64,000 nt of DNA from assembly GCF_000374445.1 (NCBI RefSeq), contig NZ_KB894405.1, forward strand, positions 215,110 through 279,109. Reading direction: 5' to 3'. The stretch is from Actinokineospora enzanensis DSM 44649 (GTDB lineage: Bacteria; Actinomycetota; Actinomycetes; Mycobacteriales; Pseudonocardiaceae). This document shows positions 53,864-62,760 of the stretch, one piece after another (within the stretch, counting starts at the first letter, position 1; every line of letters starts with the position of its first letter). A model generated the notes under the pieces. That model was not told where the DNA came from. It searched no databases and was given only the letters and a program-made list of their open reading frames with translations. Position numbers and translations under genes: made by a program.

Positions 53864-56122
53864 TCAGGAGCGGACGTTGTCGTGTTTCGGTATGGGTGTG
53901 GCGTCGGTGCGTTGGCCGGGGACCTGGGTTTTCAGTGAGTCGCCCTCGATGTCCAGGTTGGGGAGGGCGCGGTCCAGCCATTTCGGGAGCCACCACATGC
54001 GTTCGCCGATGATGGCCATGATGGCGGGGACGATGGTCATTCGCACGAGGAACGCGTCGGCCAGTACGCCGACGGTGAGGGCGAAACCGATCGTCTGCAG
54101 GATGATCGCGTTGCTTGCGGCGAAGCCCGCGAAGACGCCCATCATGATGATGGCGGCGGCGGTGACGACGCGGGCGCTGTGCGCGAAGCCGTTGGTGATG
54201 GCGGGGTGGGCGCGGGCGCCGTGGACGTGTTCCTCGCGGATGCGGGTGACCAGGAAGACCTCGTAGTCCATGGCCAGGCCGAACAGGATGCCGGTCAGCA
54301 GCACCGGCAGGATGAACACGACCGGTGCCGTCGCCTCGATGCCGAGCAGGCCCGACAGCCAGCCCCACTGGAAGACCGCGACCGTGGCGCCGAGTGCGAT
54401 GCCGATCGAGAGCAGGAAGCCGAGGGCGGCCTTCAGCGGGACCAGCAGCGAGCGGAACACCAGGATCAGCAGGACGAACGCCAGGCCGACGACCACGACC
54501 AGATAAGTCGGGAAGACGTCGATCAGGCTGTCGGCGATGTCGACGCCGACCGCCGTGGTGCCGGTGACCAGGGCGCGGGCGCCGGTCTGGGCCGGGAGCG
54601 TGGCGAAGGCGGCGCGCAGGGTGGCGACCAGGTCCTTGGTGGCGACGTCGGCGGGGCCGCTGCTGGGCATGACCGAGATGATGGTGAAGTCGACCGCCGC
54701 GAGCTGTTTGCGGAGGCGGTCCACCGAGGCGGGGTCGGTGGTGTCGACCGGGGGTTCGACGGCGGCGATGTCGGTCTTGACGCTGCGGACGGTGGTCACG
54801 GCGCGGTCCACCGCGGCCACCGGGTCGGCCGCGCCGCGGGTGTCGACCACGATGGTGAGCGGGCCGTTGGCGCCCGCGCCGAAGTTGGTGGAGATCAGGT
54901 CGTAGGCCTGCCTGCGGCCGCTGTCGGCCGGGGCGGTGCTGTCGTCGGGGAGGGCGAGTTCCAGGGACAGCACGGGAACGGCGATGACGACCGCCGCCGC
55001 CAGACCGGCGATCAACGCCACCACCCGGTGCCGCACGACGAACTCGCCCCAGCGCCTGCCGAACGTCTTGTGCTCGGTGTCGCCCGGTTGGTGCGCGGGA
55101 CGGATGAGGCCCTTGCGCGCGCGGGCGACCCGCAGGCCGCCGAGGCTGACGATGGCGGGTAGCAGGGTCAACGCGATCAGGACGGCGACCGCGACCGTGG
55201 CAGCCGCGGCCAGGCCCATCTCGGTGAGGAAGGTGATGCCGCAGACGGCGAGGCCGACCAGGGCGATGATCACGGTCAGGCCCGCGAACACGACCGCCGA
55301 GCCCGCTGTGCCGATGGCGACGCCCGCCGCGTCCGCGCGGGAGCGGCCTGCGCGGACCTCGTGCTGGTAGCGGGACATGATGAACAGGGCGTAGTCGATG
55401 CCGACGGCGAGGCCGAGCATGGTGGCCAGCGCGGGCGTGGTGGAGCTCAGCTCGATGAACCCGGTCAGCGTGGTGATGCCGGTGATCCCGATGCCGACCC
55501 CGATCAGCGCGGTCAGCAGCGGCATGCCCGCGGCCAGCAGCGAGCCGAACGTGATCGCCAGCACCACCAGGGCGATCAGCACGCCGACCGCCTCCGACGC
55601 CGGTGCCTCGCCCTGGTCGGGGAACGCGTCGCCGCCGACGGCCGCGACCAGGCCCGCGTCCTTGAGCTGCCGCACGGCGTCGTCCATGGCGGACTTGTCG
55701 GCCGCGTCGAGGTCCATGGCCTGGCGGTCGTATCCCACGGTGGCGTAACCGGTCCGCTCGTCGCCCGCGATCGCGCCGGTGTCGAACGGACTTGCCGCGT
55801 AGCTCACATGGGGAGTGGTGACGGTCTTCAACGCGGCCTCGACCCGTGCTCGCGGTCCCTGGTCGGTCAGCCGCTGCCCGGCGGGCGCCTGCATGACGAT
55901 CCGCGCGGTCGCGCCGTCGCTGCTGGCGTCCGGTGACCGCTCCTTGATCAGCGCGAACGCCTGGGTCGACTCCAGGCCCGGCATGTCGAACGAGTCCTTG
56001 GTGGTCCCGGCGAGCGTCGCGGAACCCACCCCGGTCCCCGCCAACACCACGACCCAGATCGCGATGACCGGCCACCGGTGCCGGAAACACCACCGACCGA
56101 GCGTGAACAGCAGCCAGGCCAC
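53864..56122 (-). CDS. MMPL-family transporter (RND-type)
   Basis: 752 residues with 12 membrane segments and two large extracytoplasmic loops (after TM1 and TM7). The GTG at 56122 follows GGAGGAG and begins 'WLLFTLGRWCFRHRWPVIAI' (TM1). MMPL signatures are 'MLGLAVGIDYALFIMSRYQHEVRAG' (TM4-5) and GLAMDYEVFLVTRIREEH in the second half; the Asp-Tyr pairs are the proton-relay residues. These proteins export lipids or peptides in mycolate and other actinobacteria. The tail ends in basic residues. There is no lipid-synthesis gene nearby, so the substrate is open. Confidence 0.9.
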   Translation of the reverse strand: MAWLLFTLGRWCFRHRWPVIAIWVVVLAGTGVGSATLAGTTKDSFDMPGLESTQAFALIKERSPDASSDGATARIVMQAPAGQRLTDQGPRARVEAALKTVTTPHVSYAASPFDTGAIAGDERTGYATVGYDRQAMDLDAADKSAMDDAVRQLKDAGLVAAVGGDAFPDQGEAPASEAVGVLIALVVLAITFGSLLAAGMPLLTALIGVGIGITGITTLTGFIELSSTTPALATMLGLAVGIDYALFIMSRYQHEVRAGRSRADAAGVAIGTAGSAVVFAGLTVIIALVGLAVCGITFLTEMGLAAAATVAVAVLIALTLLPAIVSLGGLRVARARKGLIRPAHQPGDTEHKTFGRRWGEFVVRHRVVALIAGLAAAVVIAVPVLSLELALPDDSTAPADSGRRQAYDLISTNFGAGANGPLTIVVDTRGAADPVAAVDRAVTTVRSVKTDIAAVEPPVDTTDPASVDRLRKQLAAVDFTIISVMPSSGPADVATKDLVATLRAAFATLPAQTGARALVTGTTAVGVDIADSLIDVFPTYLVVVVGLAFVLLILVFRSLLVPLKAALGFLLSIGIALGATVAVFQWGWLSGLLGIEATAPVVFILPVLLTGILFGLAMDYEVFLVTRIREEHVHGARAHPAITNGFAHSARVVTAAAIIMMGVFAGFAASNAIILQTIGFALTVGVLADAFLVRMTIVPAIMAIIGERMWWLPKWLDRALPNLDIEGDSLKTQVPGQRTDATPIPKHDNVRS

Positions 56123-56552
56123 GGCGATCTCCTCCCGACGCGGGCCTCCTCGCTCCCGTCTGGCACGGTAACCGCCGGTGACGATGGTCACCATTGTTGT
56201 GCTTGGCGTGCTGTGCGTGGGCGCTTACCCCATCCATGTCCCTGACCTCGTCCGATGGGACCAGAGCGGGTGCTTTCGCTGACGTCGGCTCCCTCGCCCG
56301 GAGTTGTTCGGGGTTCTATGGAGTGGGTCGCGGTCGCGCAGGGTCACGGCTACTTCATCCCATCGTGCGCCGTGGCCGAGGAACTCCCGCCCGCGTGTCG
56401 TTCGTCGCGAAGGCGAGCTTCGGGTCGACAGTCCATATCGGACGGATCAGGGGTGCGGGACGGCCATGGCGGCGACGGGGTGTTCGGCCGATCGGGGGAG
56501 CGGGGTTGCCCGGGTTAGTTTCCTGGGGACACTATTCAACCGGGAGGTGGCC
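56123..56552. promoter_or_regulatory. Divergent promoter region with GGTGAC/GTCACC palindrome
   Basis: 430 bases without a convincing gene. GGTGAC (56177-56182) and GTCACC (56187-56192) form a palindromic operator-like site 55 bases upstream of the MMPL start. CACTATTC near 56531 could be a promoter element for the ROK gene. Operators and promoter are inferred from position. Confidence 0.35.
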
Positions 56553-57710
56553 ATGGCGGTGGGGGACGACGCGAAGAGTCGGTTGGTGGCGGTGATCCTG
56601 AGTGCCGGGGAGATCTCGCGGGCGCAGTTGTCCGAGCGGACCGGGCTGTCGCCGTCGCGGGTCACCAAGGTCGTGGCGCCGTTGTTGGAGTCGGGTGTGC
56701 TTGAGGAGGTGGGCGCGGGCGTCGCCCAGGGCGGGCCGGGGCGGCCTCGGCGGATGTTGGCCGTGCGGCGGGACCGGAGTGTGGTCGTGGGGGTCAAGCT
56801 CGCGCCGCGACGGGTCACCGGGGTGCTCACGGACATGGACTCCCGGGTTCTGCGGTCCGGGTCGCGCGCGCTCGACAGCTCGGATCCGGAAGTGGCGATC
56901 CGGGCGGTCGGGGAGCTGTGCGCGGAGTTCCGGGCCGAGGGGGCGCCGGTCGCGGGCGTCGGGGTCGGGCTCGGCGGGCATGTCGACGGTGGGGTGTGCG
57001 TGTGGTCCGGCCTGCTGGGCTGGCGGGATGTCGAGATCGCGGACCGGCTGGCCGACGAGGTCGGGGTGCCGGTGGTGGTCGACAACGACGTGAACGCGTT
57101 GGCGGTGGCGGAGCTGTGGTTCGGCGCGGGGCGCGGGATGCGGTCGTTCGCCGTGGTCACGGTCGGCGTCGGCGTCGGCTGCGGGTTGGTGCTGGGGGGC
57201 GAGCCGCACGTCGGGGTGGCCGGGTTGGCCGGGGAGATCGGACATCTGCCGCTGTTCCCCGACGGTCCACTGTGTACTTGTGGGAACCGGGGCTGTCTTG
57301 AGGCGGTGGCGTCCCGGGACGGGATGGTGCGGGCGGTCCGGGAGCAGGGCGTCGCCTGTCGGTCGTTCGCGCACCTGGTGCGGATGGCCAGGGACGGCGA
57401 TCCCGCCGCACGCCGGGTCTTCGCGGACACGGGTACCGCGGTCGGTCGGGCGCTGGCCGTGCTCGGCAATCTGCTGAACCTCGAACGGATCATCCTGTCC
57501 GGCGAGGGCATGACGGAGTACGACCTGTTCGAACCCGCGTTGGAAACGGCCTGGCGCGGGCATTCGTTCTCCACCGCGCGCGTCGACTGCGATCTCGTTC
57601 CCGTGCCGGTCGACCAGGTCAGGTGGGCTACCGGGGCAGCCTGCCTGGCCATCGAGCACCTGGTGCGCTCGCGCGCGTTCGTCGCCCCCGGGTTACCGGA
57701 CGGAGGATGA
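56553..57710 (+). CDS. ROK-family transcriptional repressor
   Basis: 385 residues. N-terminal winged HTH (residues 5-65: 'SRAQLSERTGLSPSRVTKVV'). Sugar-kinase-like ROK domain: V-G-V-G-L-G-G-H near residue 140, N-D-V-N-A, and the ROK zinc motif L-C-T-C-G-N-R-G-C-L-E-A-V near residue 245. A real ROK kinase lacks the HTH, so this is a sugar-responsive repressor. GGGAGGTGGCC precedes the ATG. The stop is one base before the GH15 gene, so it probably controls it together with its sugar ligand, as seen for ROK repressors of glucoside genes. Confidence 0.9.
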   Translation: MAVGDDAKSRLVAVILSAGEISRAQLSERTGLSPSRVTKVVAPLLESGVLEEVGAGVAQGGPGRPRRMLAVRRDRSVVVGVKLAPRRVTGVLTDMDSRVLRSGSRALDSSDPEVAIRAVGELCAEFRAEGAPVAGVGVGLGGHVDGGVCVWSGLLGWRDVEIADRLADEVGVPVVVDNDVNALAVAELWFGAGRGMRSFAVVTVGVGVGCGLVLGGEPHVGVAGLAGEIGHLPLFPDGPLCTCGNRGCLEAVASRDGMVRAVREQGVACRSFAHLVRMARDGDPAARRVFADTGTAVGRALAVLGNLLNLERIILSGEGMTEYDLFEPALETAWRGHSFSTARVDCDLVPVPVDQVRWATGAACLAIEHLVRSRAFVAPGLPDGG

Positions 57711-57711
57711 C

Positions 57712-58746
57712 GTGACCCACGTCGACCGGAGCATCGAGGTGATCCTGGCCGGGCAGCACGACAGTGGTGCCTACGTGGCGTGCCCGACCTTCCCCACCTA
57801 CCGCTACGCGTGGCTGCGTGACGGCGCCTGGTGCGCGTACGCGCTGGGGTTGTATGACAAATGGGACAGTGCGGGACGGTTCCACCGGTTCGCGGCACGC
57901 TGTGTGCTCGACCATGCCGAGCTGTTCGGCGCGTCCCGGGTGGTCGAACCGCCCACCCGGTACACGCTCGACGGGCGGATCGAGGACCCGGGCGACGAGC
58001 CGTGGCCGAACTTCCAGCTGGACGGCTACGGCACCTGGCTGTGGGCGCTCGCCGAGCACGCGCGCACCGGGCACCCGCCGACCGGGACGGAACTCGACGC
58101 CGCCCGGCTGGTGGCCCGCTACCTGCGGGAGAACGGCGCCGCGTCCTGTTACGACTGTTGGGAGGAGTACGGGGACCGCAGGCACACGGCCACCCTCGGG
58201 TCGGTGATCGCCGGGCTGACCGGCGCGGCGGAGCTGCTGTCCGACGAGGACTCCGCCATCGCGGCCGCGGGGCTGCGCGAGCTGCTGGGCGAGCACGTGC
58301 GGGACGGCTCGTTCGTGAAGCACGACGCGACCGACGGGGTGGACGCGTCGTTGTTGTGGTTGTCCACTCCGTTGCGCGTGGTCCCCGCCGACGAACCCGT
58401 CATGGTGCGCACCGCGCAGCGGATCGCCGATGAGCTGACCGGACCGACCGGGGGAGTGTTCCGATACCGGGGCGACACCTATTACGGCGGTGGCGAGTGG
58501 GTCCTGTCGACCGCCTGGCTGGGCTGGTACCACGCCGAGACCGGCGATATGGAGACCGCTCGCGCGCGGCTGCGCTGGGTCGAGGAGGCGTTCACCGAGG
58601 CGGACGAACTGCCCGAACAGACGGTCGACTACCCGCAGGACACGGAAATGGTCGTGCCGTGGGTGGCGAAATGGGGCCCGGTCGCCACCCCGCTGCTCTG
58701 GTCGCACGCCATGCACCTGGTCCTCGCCGCCGCGATACCCGACTGA
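57712..58746 (+). CDS. GH15-family glucohydrolase (isomaltose glucohydrolase-like)
   Basis: 344 residues with the alpha/alpha6-barrel GH15 layout and no signal peptide, so it is cytoplasmic. It lacks the N-terminal beta domain of classical GH15 glucoamylases; short single-domain forms are known as exo-acting isomaltose glucohydrolases in actinomycetes. Visible pieces are 'FPTYRYAWLRDGAWCAYAL', 'WPNFQLDGYGTWLWAL', DCWEEYGDRRHTATLG (general acid Glu region) and L-P-E-Q-T-V-D-Y-P-Q-D-T-E (candidate base). GTG start with GGAGGATGAC overlapping the ROK stop region. It would release glucose from isomaltose-like sugars, and the coupled ROK gene would sense the product. Confidence 0.85.
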   Translation: MTHVDRSIEVILAGQHDSGAYVACPTFPTYRYAWLRDGAWCAYALGLYDKWDSAGRFHRFAARCVLDHAELFGASRVVEPPTRYTLDGRIEDPGDEPWPNFQLDGYGTWLWALAEHARTGHPPTGTELDAARLVARYLRENGAASCYDCWEEYGDRRHTATLGSVIAGLTGAAELLSDEDSAIAAAGLRELLGEHVRDGSFVKHDATDGVDASLLWLSTPLRVVPADEPVMVRTAQRIADELTGPTGGVFRYRGDTYYGGGEWVLSTAWLGWYHAETGDMETARARLRWVEEAFTEADELPEQTVDYPQDTEMVVPWVAKWGPVATPLLWSHAMHLVLAAAIPD

Positions 58747-58749
58747 ACC

Positions 58750-58977
58750 ATGCCCGGGAAGGCGACGGACCCGCCCGGCTGGCGGCTCGCGCACGACGTG
58801 TGGGACGCGGTCCGGCACGACTCCTGGCGGCCGGTGCTGAAACTGGCGTTCCTGGCGGTGGTCGGTGTCGGCCTGTCCGCTGTGGTCGTCCTCCTGATGC
58901 CCTGGTTGTCCACGGTCGCGCTCGCCTGCGGTGCCTGCGTCACGCGTCTGCTCTCCCGTCCGCGTCGTAGCGGATAG
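58750..58977 (+). CDS. Small membrane protein, unknown
   Basis: 75 residues from an ATG three bases after the GH15 stop. A hydrophilic N-terminus is followed by two hydrophobic segments ('LKLAFLAVVGVGLSAVVVLL' and 'WLSTVALACGACV') and a basic tail R-P-R-R-S-G. Close spacing suggests co-translation with the GH15 gene. No family is recognised. Confidence 0.55.
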   Translation: MPGKATDPPGWRLAHDVWDAVRHDSWRPVLKLAFLAVVGVGLSAVVVLLMPWLSTVALACGACVTRLLSRPRRSG

Positions 58978-59346
58978 ACGGACTGTTTGCCTGGGTGGTT
59001 AGTTGCTTACACTGTGCGGAGATTGTGGCATTCGAGGCGGTAAACGGACCTTGTGGCAATAGGCGAGTGATACGTCACAACAGGCAACGAAACCGATTCT
59101 TCGGACGTGGGGATCGCTTTGTCAAAGGTCCGGTAAACGGCGGTGTACTCCCGGGTAATGGCGGAGGGTGCACGATCGGGTGCACCCTGTGGACAGTGGC
59201 TCGTGGACCGCGCGCGGATTGGCGGGAGAACCGAAAGGGCAGCCGGGTTGCCCGTCCGATCGGTCGGTGCGGAAGTTTTCCGAATGGCGATCGACACACG
59301 AGGCAACCCCCATTTTCGGCACCCGGCGCCGGCTACACTCGGCCGG
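58978..59346. promoter_or_regulatory. Upstream region of the esterase gene with hairpin
   Basis: About 370 bases, lower in GC than its surroundings, without a convincing frame. AGGGTGCAC (59165-59173) and GTGCACCCT (59180-59188) form a 9-base-pair stem with a 6-base loop. The segment GGTAAACGG occurs twice (59038 and 59130). The promoter for the esterase is probably here. Confidence 0.4.
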
Positions 59347-60570
59347 GTGCACGCTTCCACCATTCGGATCGACACCACCGGTGTCGTTCTCGGCGCCGCG
59401 ATTGTCGCCGTCGTCGCGGTCGCCATGGTTCCGTGGCGGTGGGACCGGTGGCGGCGGCTGGTGCTCGGCCGGGTGCTCACCACCGTGCTCGCCGTGGCGA
59501 TGGTGGTGGCGGCGTGCGGGCTCGGGGTGAACGCGGCCGGGAGCTTCTACCCGACGCTCGGGTCGCTGATCGGGACCTCGCCCAACCCCGGCGAGGGGAC
59601 GGTCGCGGACGCCGGGCCGGACGGGCGCGATCTCGGCCGGGCACTGTCCACGGTGACCGACCGGGCGGCGAGCGGGCACGGGTCGATGCTGCACCTGACG
59701 GTCACCGGCAGGCGCACCGGCATCACCCGGGACGTGGACGTCTACCTGCCGGTCGGCTACACCGCGCCGGAGTACCGGGGGTTCCGGTTCCCGGTGATCG
59801 AGTGGATCCCGCACTTCCCCGGCGAACCCCGGCAGGTCACCACCCTCTACGGCCTGCCGGACCTGCTCGACCGCAAGATCGCGTCCCGGCAGATGCCGCC
59901 CACCGTGGTGATCGTGCCCGACTACAATGGCGAGCCCCGGATGACCCACGACTCGGAGTGCGTGGACGCGGTCGGTGGTACGGCCAACGACACCTATCTC
60001 TCGGCCGATATCCGGTCGTGGGCCAACCGGACACTCGCCGTTCGTACGGATCGTGAGGGATGGGCGCTCACCGGGTGGTCGTCGGGTGGTTACTGCGCGT
60101 TGAACCTGGCCGTGCGGCATCCGCAGTGGTTCTCGGTGGCGGTCAGTATGAGCGGGTATGACACTGCGGCGAAGGACGCGCAGACCGGGGATCTGTTCCG
60201 GGGGCGTGAGGACATCCGGCACGCCAATGACGTGTCCGCGGCGCTTCGGGAACATCCTGCGCCGCTTCGGTTGTTGGCTACCGCGGATGAGGCTTCCGGC
60301 GAGGAGAAGGCCGCGCTGGATCGGTTGCGGGCTGCCGCCGCGCCGCCGGTGGAGTTGACCACCTGGGTGTTTCCGGCTGCCGGGCATAATCTGGGGGCCG
60401 TACAGGCGCATCTGCCGCAGATTCTGGATTGGTTGAATGCGCAGTTGGGGAATCCGATTGCCACGGATACGCCCGCGCCGCCCAATGCGGTGAGTAATTC
60501 CATCGGGCCTTGGTCGCTGCCTGATTCCGGGGCGCAGGGCGGTCTGCGGGGGACGGACGCCGCGCTGTAG
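59347..60570 (+). CDS. Membrane-anchored esterase (PF00756-type alpha/beta hydrolase)
   Basis: 407 residues. From the GTG at 59347, two N-terminal membrane helices (VVLGAAIVAVVAVAMV and VLTTVLAVAMVVAACGLG) place the rest outside the cell. The esterase domain has 'VDVYLPVGYTAPEYRGF' and nucleophile Ser in ALTGWSSGGYCAL (about residue 250). An Asp-containing ADEASGEE segment and His in FPAAGHNLGA complete the probable triad. The fold is that of antigen-85/esterase D-like proteins; no mycolate genes are near. No good ribosome binding site marks the start, and a longer frame reaches 59143. Confidence 0.75.
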   Translation: MHASTIRIDTTGVVLGAAIVAVVAVAMVPWRWDRWRRLVLGRVLTTVLAVAMVVAACGLGVNAAGSFYPTLGSLIGTSPNPGEGTVADAGPDGRDLGRALSTVTDRAASGHGSMLHLTVTGRRTGITRDVDVYLPVGYTAPEYRGFRFPVIEWIPHFPGEPRQVTTLYGLPDLLDRKIASRQMPPTVVIVPDYNGEPRMTHDSECVDAVGGTANDTYLSADIRSWANRTLAVRTDREGWALTGWSSGGYCALNLAVRHPQWFSVAVSMSGYDTAAKDAQTGDLFRGREDIRHANDVSAALREHPAPLRLLATADEASGEEKAALDRLRAAAAPPVELTTWVFPAAGHNLGAVQAHLPQILDWLNAQLGNPIATDTPAPPNAVSNSIGPWSLPDSGAQGGLRGTDAAL

Positions 60571-60625
60571 ACCCTGCTCGGGATCTCGTGATCGCCACAG
60601 GAAGGCGTTCGGCTATCGTCCGGCT

Positions 60626-61255
60626 GTGAGCACACGGACTGTGACATGGGACGAGGCTGTCGCGCTGTTCGAGCAGCGGGGGCTGTCCAAGGAGATCTGG
60701 CAGAACCTGTACGAGGGGGAGTACATCCTGTACACGGGCAACGCGACCGTGGACGGGAGTTTTCCGCTCAACCAGGGGGAGGAGCACCCCTGGGGCGAGG
60801 ACTGGGACATCGGCTTCATCGTCGATGGCGACCTGACCGTCTCCGGTGGTGTCTACGACTTCGACGACGGCGCGGCGGCCCTGGTCGTCCTCGGGGATCT
60901 GCGCGCACAGGGGTTCTACACCACCTGCGACCCGAAGGTCATCGTCACCGGGAACACGAGCCTGGACGTCGTGTTCGGGGAGTACACGGACAAGTACCTG
61001 GTGTTCCGGGGTGACCTGCGCGCGGCCGTGCAGGTGTGGAACGGCGAGTGCGCGCCGGACGAGGTCGGGGGCACGCTCGCGGGGAGCCTGGTGGCGCCGT
61101 CCTATGCGGAGCTCGGGGCGGCGACCGTGGCGGACAGTGGGGTGCCGGTGAGCGAGCTGCTGGTGCCCGAGGTCTTCGACGGCGACCGGATCGACGGTGA
61201 GGCGCTGCTCGACCGGTTGGTGTCCGGGGAGCCGGTGCTGGTCGCCAAGGCTTGA
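60626..61255 (+). CDS. Unknown protein with beta-helix-like repeats
   Basis: 209 residues from GTG. An N-terminal helical part (TWDEAVALFEQRGLSKEIWQ) is followed by a beta-solenoid-like region with periodic Gly and hydrophobic residues (FIVDGDLTVSGG, LVVLGDLRAQG, VIVTGNTSLDVVFG, LVFRGDLRAAVQV), as in polymer-forming cytoskeletal (bactofilin-like) domains. The last 50 residues are a helical tail. No catalytic motifs. Function unknown. Confidence 0.6.
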   Translation: MSTRTVTWDEAVALFEQRGLSKEIWQNLYEGEYILYTGNATVDGSFPLNQGEEHPWGEDWDIGFIVDGDLTVSGGVYDFDDGAAALVVLGDLRAQGFYTTCDPKVIVTGNTSLDVVFGEYTDKYLVFRGDLRAAVQVWNGECAPDEVGGTLAGSLVAPSYAELGAATVADSGVPVSELLVPEVFDGDRIDGEALLDRLVSGEPVLVAKA

Positions 61256-61261
61256 GTGCGG

Positions 61262-61289
61262 CGGGTCGGCCGCCTCGGCGGCCGACCCG
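61262..61289. terminator. Bidirectional terminator
   Basis: A perfect 13-base-pair stem (61262-61274 with 61277-61289) between the convergent unknown gene and the thioesterase gene. Confidence 0.75.
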
Positions 61290-61290
61290 G

Positions 61291-62043
61291 TCAGGCGTGG
61301 GCAGGCTCCTGTAGACGGTCGGTGAGGTGGCGCAGGATCACCTCTTGGTGGCGGGTGAGGAAGAAGTGGCCGCCCGCGAGCGTGACCATCTCGAACTCGC
61401 CCGCCGTGTGGTGCTGCCAGTGGGCGACGTCGGGGACCGGGGCGATGGGGTCGTCGGTGCCGGTGAACGCGAGAATATCGGCGCTCAGGGGGAGGCCGGG
61501 TTCGTAGCGGTAGGTCTCCACGGCGCGGAAGTCGTTGCGTAGCACGGGGAGGACCATGCGGGCGACCTCGTCGTCGCCGAGGAGGTCCGTCTCGGTGCCG
61601 CCCAGACGGCGCATCTCGGCCATGACGCCTTGGTCGTCGCGGGTGTGGACGCCTTCGGGGCGGTGTCGGGACGGGGCGCGGCAGCCGGAGAGGAACAGGG
61701 TCGTGAGCGGGATGTCCGCGTGTTCGAGGCGGCGGGCGGTCTCGTAGGCGATCATCGCGCCCATGCTGTGGCCGAAGAGGGCCAGGGGGAGGTCTCGGCG
61801 GTCTTGGAGCAGGGTGGCGATCTGCTCGGCGAAGGTGTCGATGGTGGTGAGGAACGGCTCGTGGCGGCGGTCTTGGCGGCCTGGGTACTGCACGGCCAGC
61901 ACTTCGATGTGGGGAGCCAGGGCGCGGGAGACCGGGAAGTAGAAGGTTGCCGAGCCGCCCGCGTGGGGGAGACAGATGAGTCTCGCCTTCGCCTCGGAGG
62001 AGGCGTGGAAGCGGCGTAGCCAGTTGTCGGTGCGGGTGGGCAT
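61291..62043 (-). CDS. Type II thioesterase
   Basis: 250 residues. CLPHAGGSATFYFP at the N-terminus, nucleophile Ser in FGHSMGAMIAYE (about residue 93), Asp in FTGTDDPIAPV and His in LAGGHFFL. This is the TEII family that removes stalled or mis-primed acyl groups from polyketide and nonribosomal peptide carrier proteins. The start has CGAAAGGCGGCAGGCC upstream. It is close to a two-component system and a glycosyltransferase end, so the edge of a natural-product cluster is likely. Confidence 0.9.
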   Translation of the reverse strand: MPTRTDNWLRRFHASSEAKARLICLPHAGGSATFYFPVSRALAPHIEVLAVQYPGRQDRRHEPFLTTIDTFAEQIATLLQDRRDLPLALFGHSMGAMIAYETARRLEHADIPLTTLFLSGCRAPSRHRPEGVHTRDDQGVMAEMRRLGGTETDLLGDDEVARMVLPVLRNDFRAVETYRYEPGLPLSADILAFTGTDDPIAPVPDVAHWQHHTAGEFEMVTLAGGHFFLTRHQEVILRHLTDRLQEPAHA

Positions 62044-62090
62044 GGCCTGCCGCCTTTCGGGTTGGTGCTTCGGGAACCGCCAACAGGCGG

Positions 62091-62744
62091 TCAGGTGCGG
62101 GTGGCGGTGCTGTCCAGGTAGGTGAGGACGGCGCGGATGCGGCGGTTCTGGTCGCGGCTGGCTTCCAGGCCGAGTTTGGCGAAGATGTTGCTGATGTGGT
62201 TCTCCACGGCGCCCTGGGTCACCGTCAGGGCCTTGGCCACGGCGGTGTTCGACAGGCCCTGTGCCATCAGGCCCAACACTTCCTTCTCCCGGGCCGTCAG
62301 CGCGTCCAGGGGGTCTCGGCTGCGGGAGAGCATCTGGGCGATGACGTCCGGGTCGATGGCCGAACCGCCCCCCGCGACGCGGCGGACGGCCTCCAGGAAG
62401 TCGGCCACGTCGGCCACGCGTTCCTTCAACAGATACCCCACGCCCGCCGTGCCGCCCGCCACCAGGTCGACGGCGTAGCTGCCCTCGACGTACTGGGAGA
62501 CAACCAGGACCGGGAGGCCGGGGAACTCACGGCGGGCGGCGAGGGCGGCGCGGACGCCCTCGTCGGTGAAGGTGGGGGGCATGCGGACGTCGGCTATCAC
62601 CAGGTCCGGTTTGTGTTCGCGGACGGCGTCCAGCAGGGCGTCGCCGTTGTCGACGGCGGCGGCGGTCTCGATGCCGACGTCGGCGAGGAGGCTTTGGACG
62701 CCTGCCCGCAACAGGACCGAGTCCTCGGCTATCACGACACGCAT
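62091..62744 (-). CDS. NarL/LuxR-family response regulator
   Basis: 217 residues. Receiver domain with acidic pocket E-D near the start (VVIAEDSVLLRAG), phospho-acceptor Asp in PDLVIADVRMPP (about residue 54), and Lys in YLLKERV. LuxR HTH (about 150-210): 'LTAREKEVLGLMAQGLSNTAVAKAL' and VENHISNIFAKLGL. The ATG at 62744 follows GGAGG. It is 16 bases from the kinase stop, so one operon. Confidence 0.92.
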   Translation of the reverse strand: MRVVIAEDSVLLRAGVQSLLADVGIETAAAVDNGDALLDAVREHKPDLVIADVRMPPTFTDEGVRAALAARREFPGLPVLVVSQYVEGSYAVDLVAGGTAGVGYLLKERVADVADFLEAVRRVAGGGSAIDPDVIAQMLSRSRDPLDALTAREKEVLGLMAQGLSNTAVAKALTVTQGAVENHISNIFAKLGLEASRDQNRRIRAVLTYLDSTATRT

Positions 62745-62760
62745 GGGAAGGGCCTCCGGG

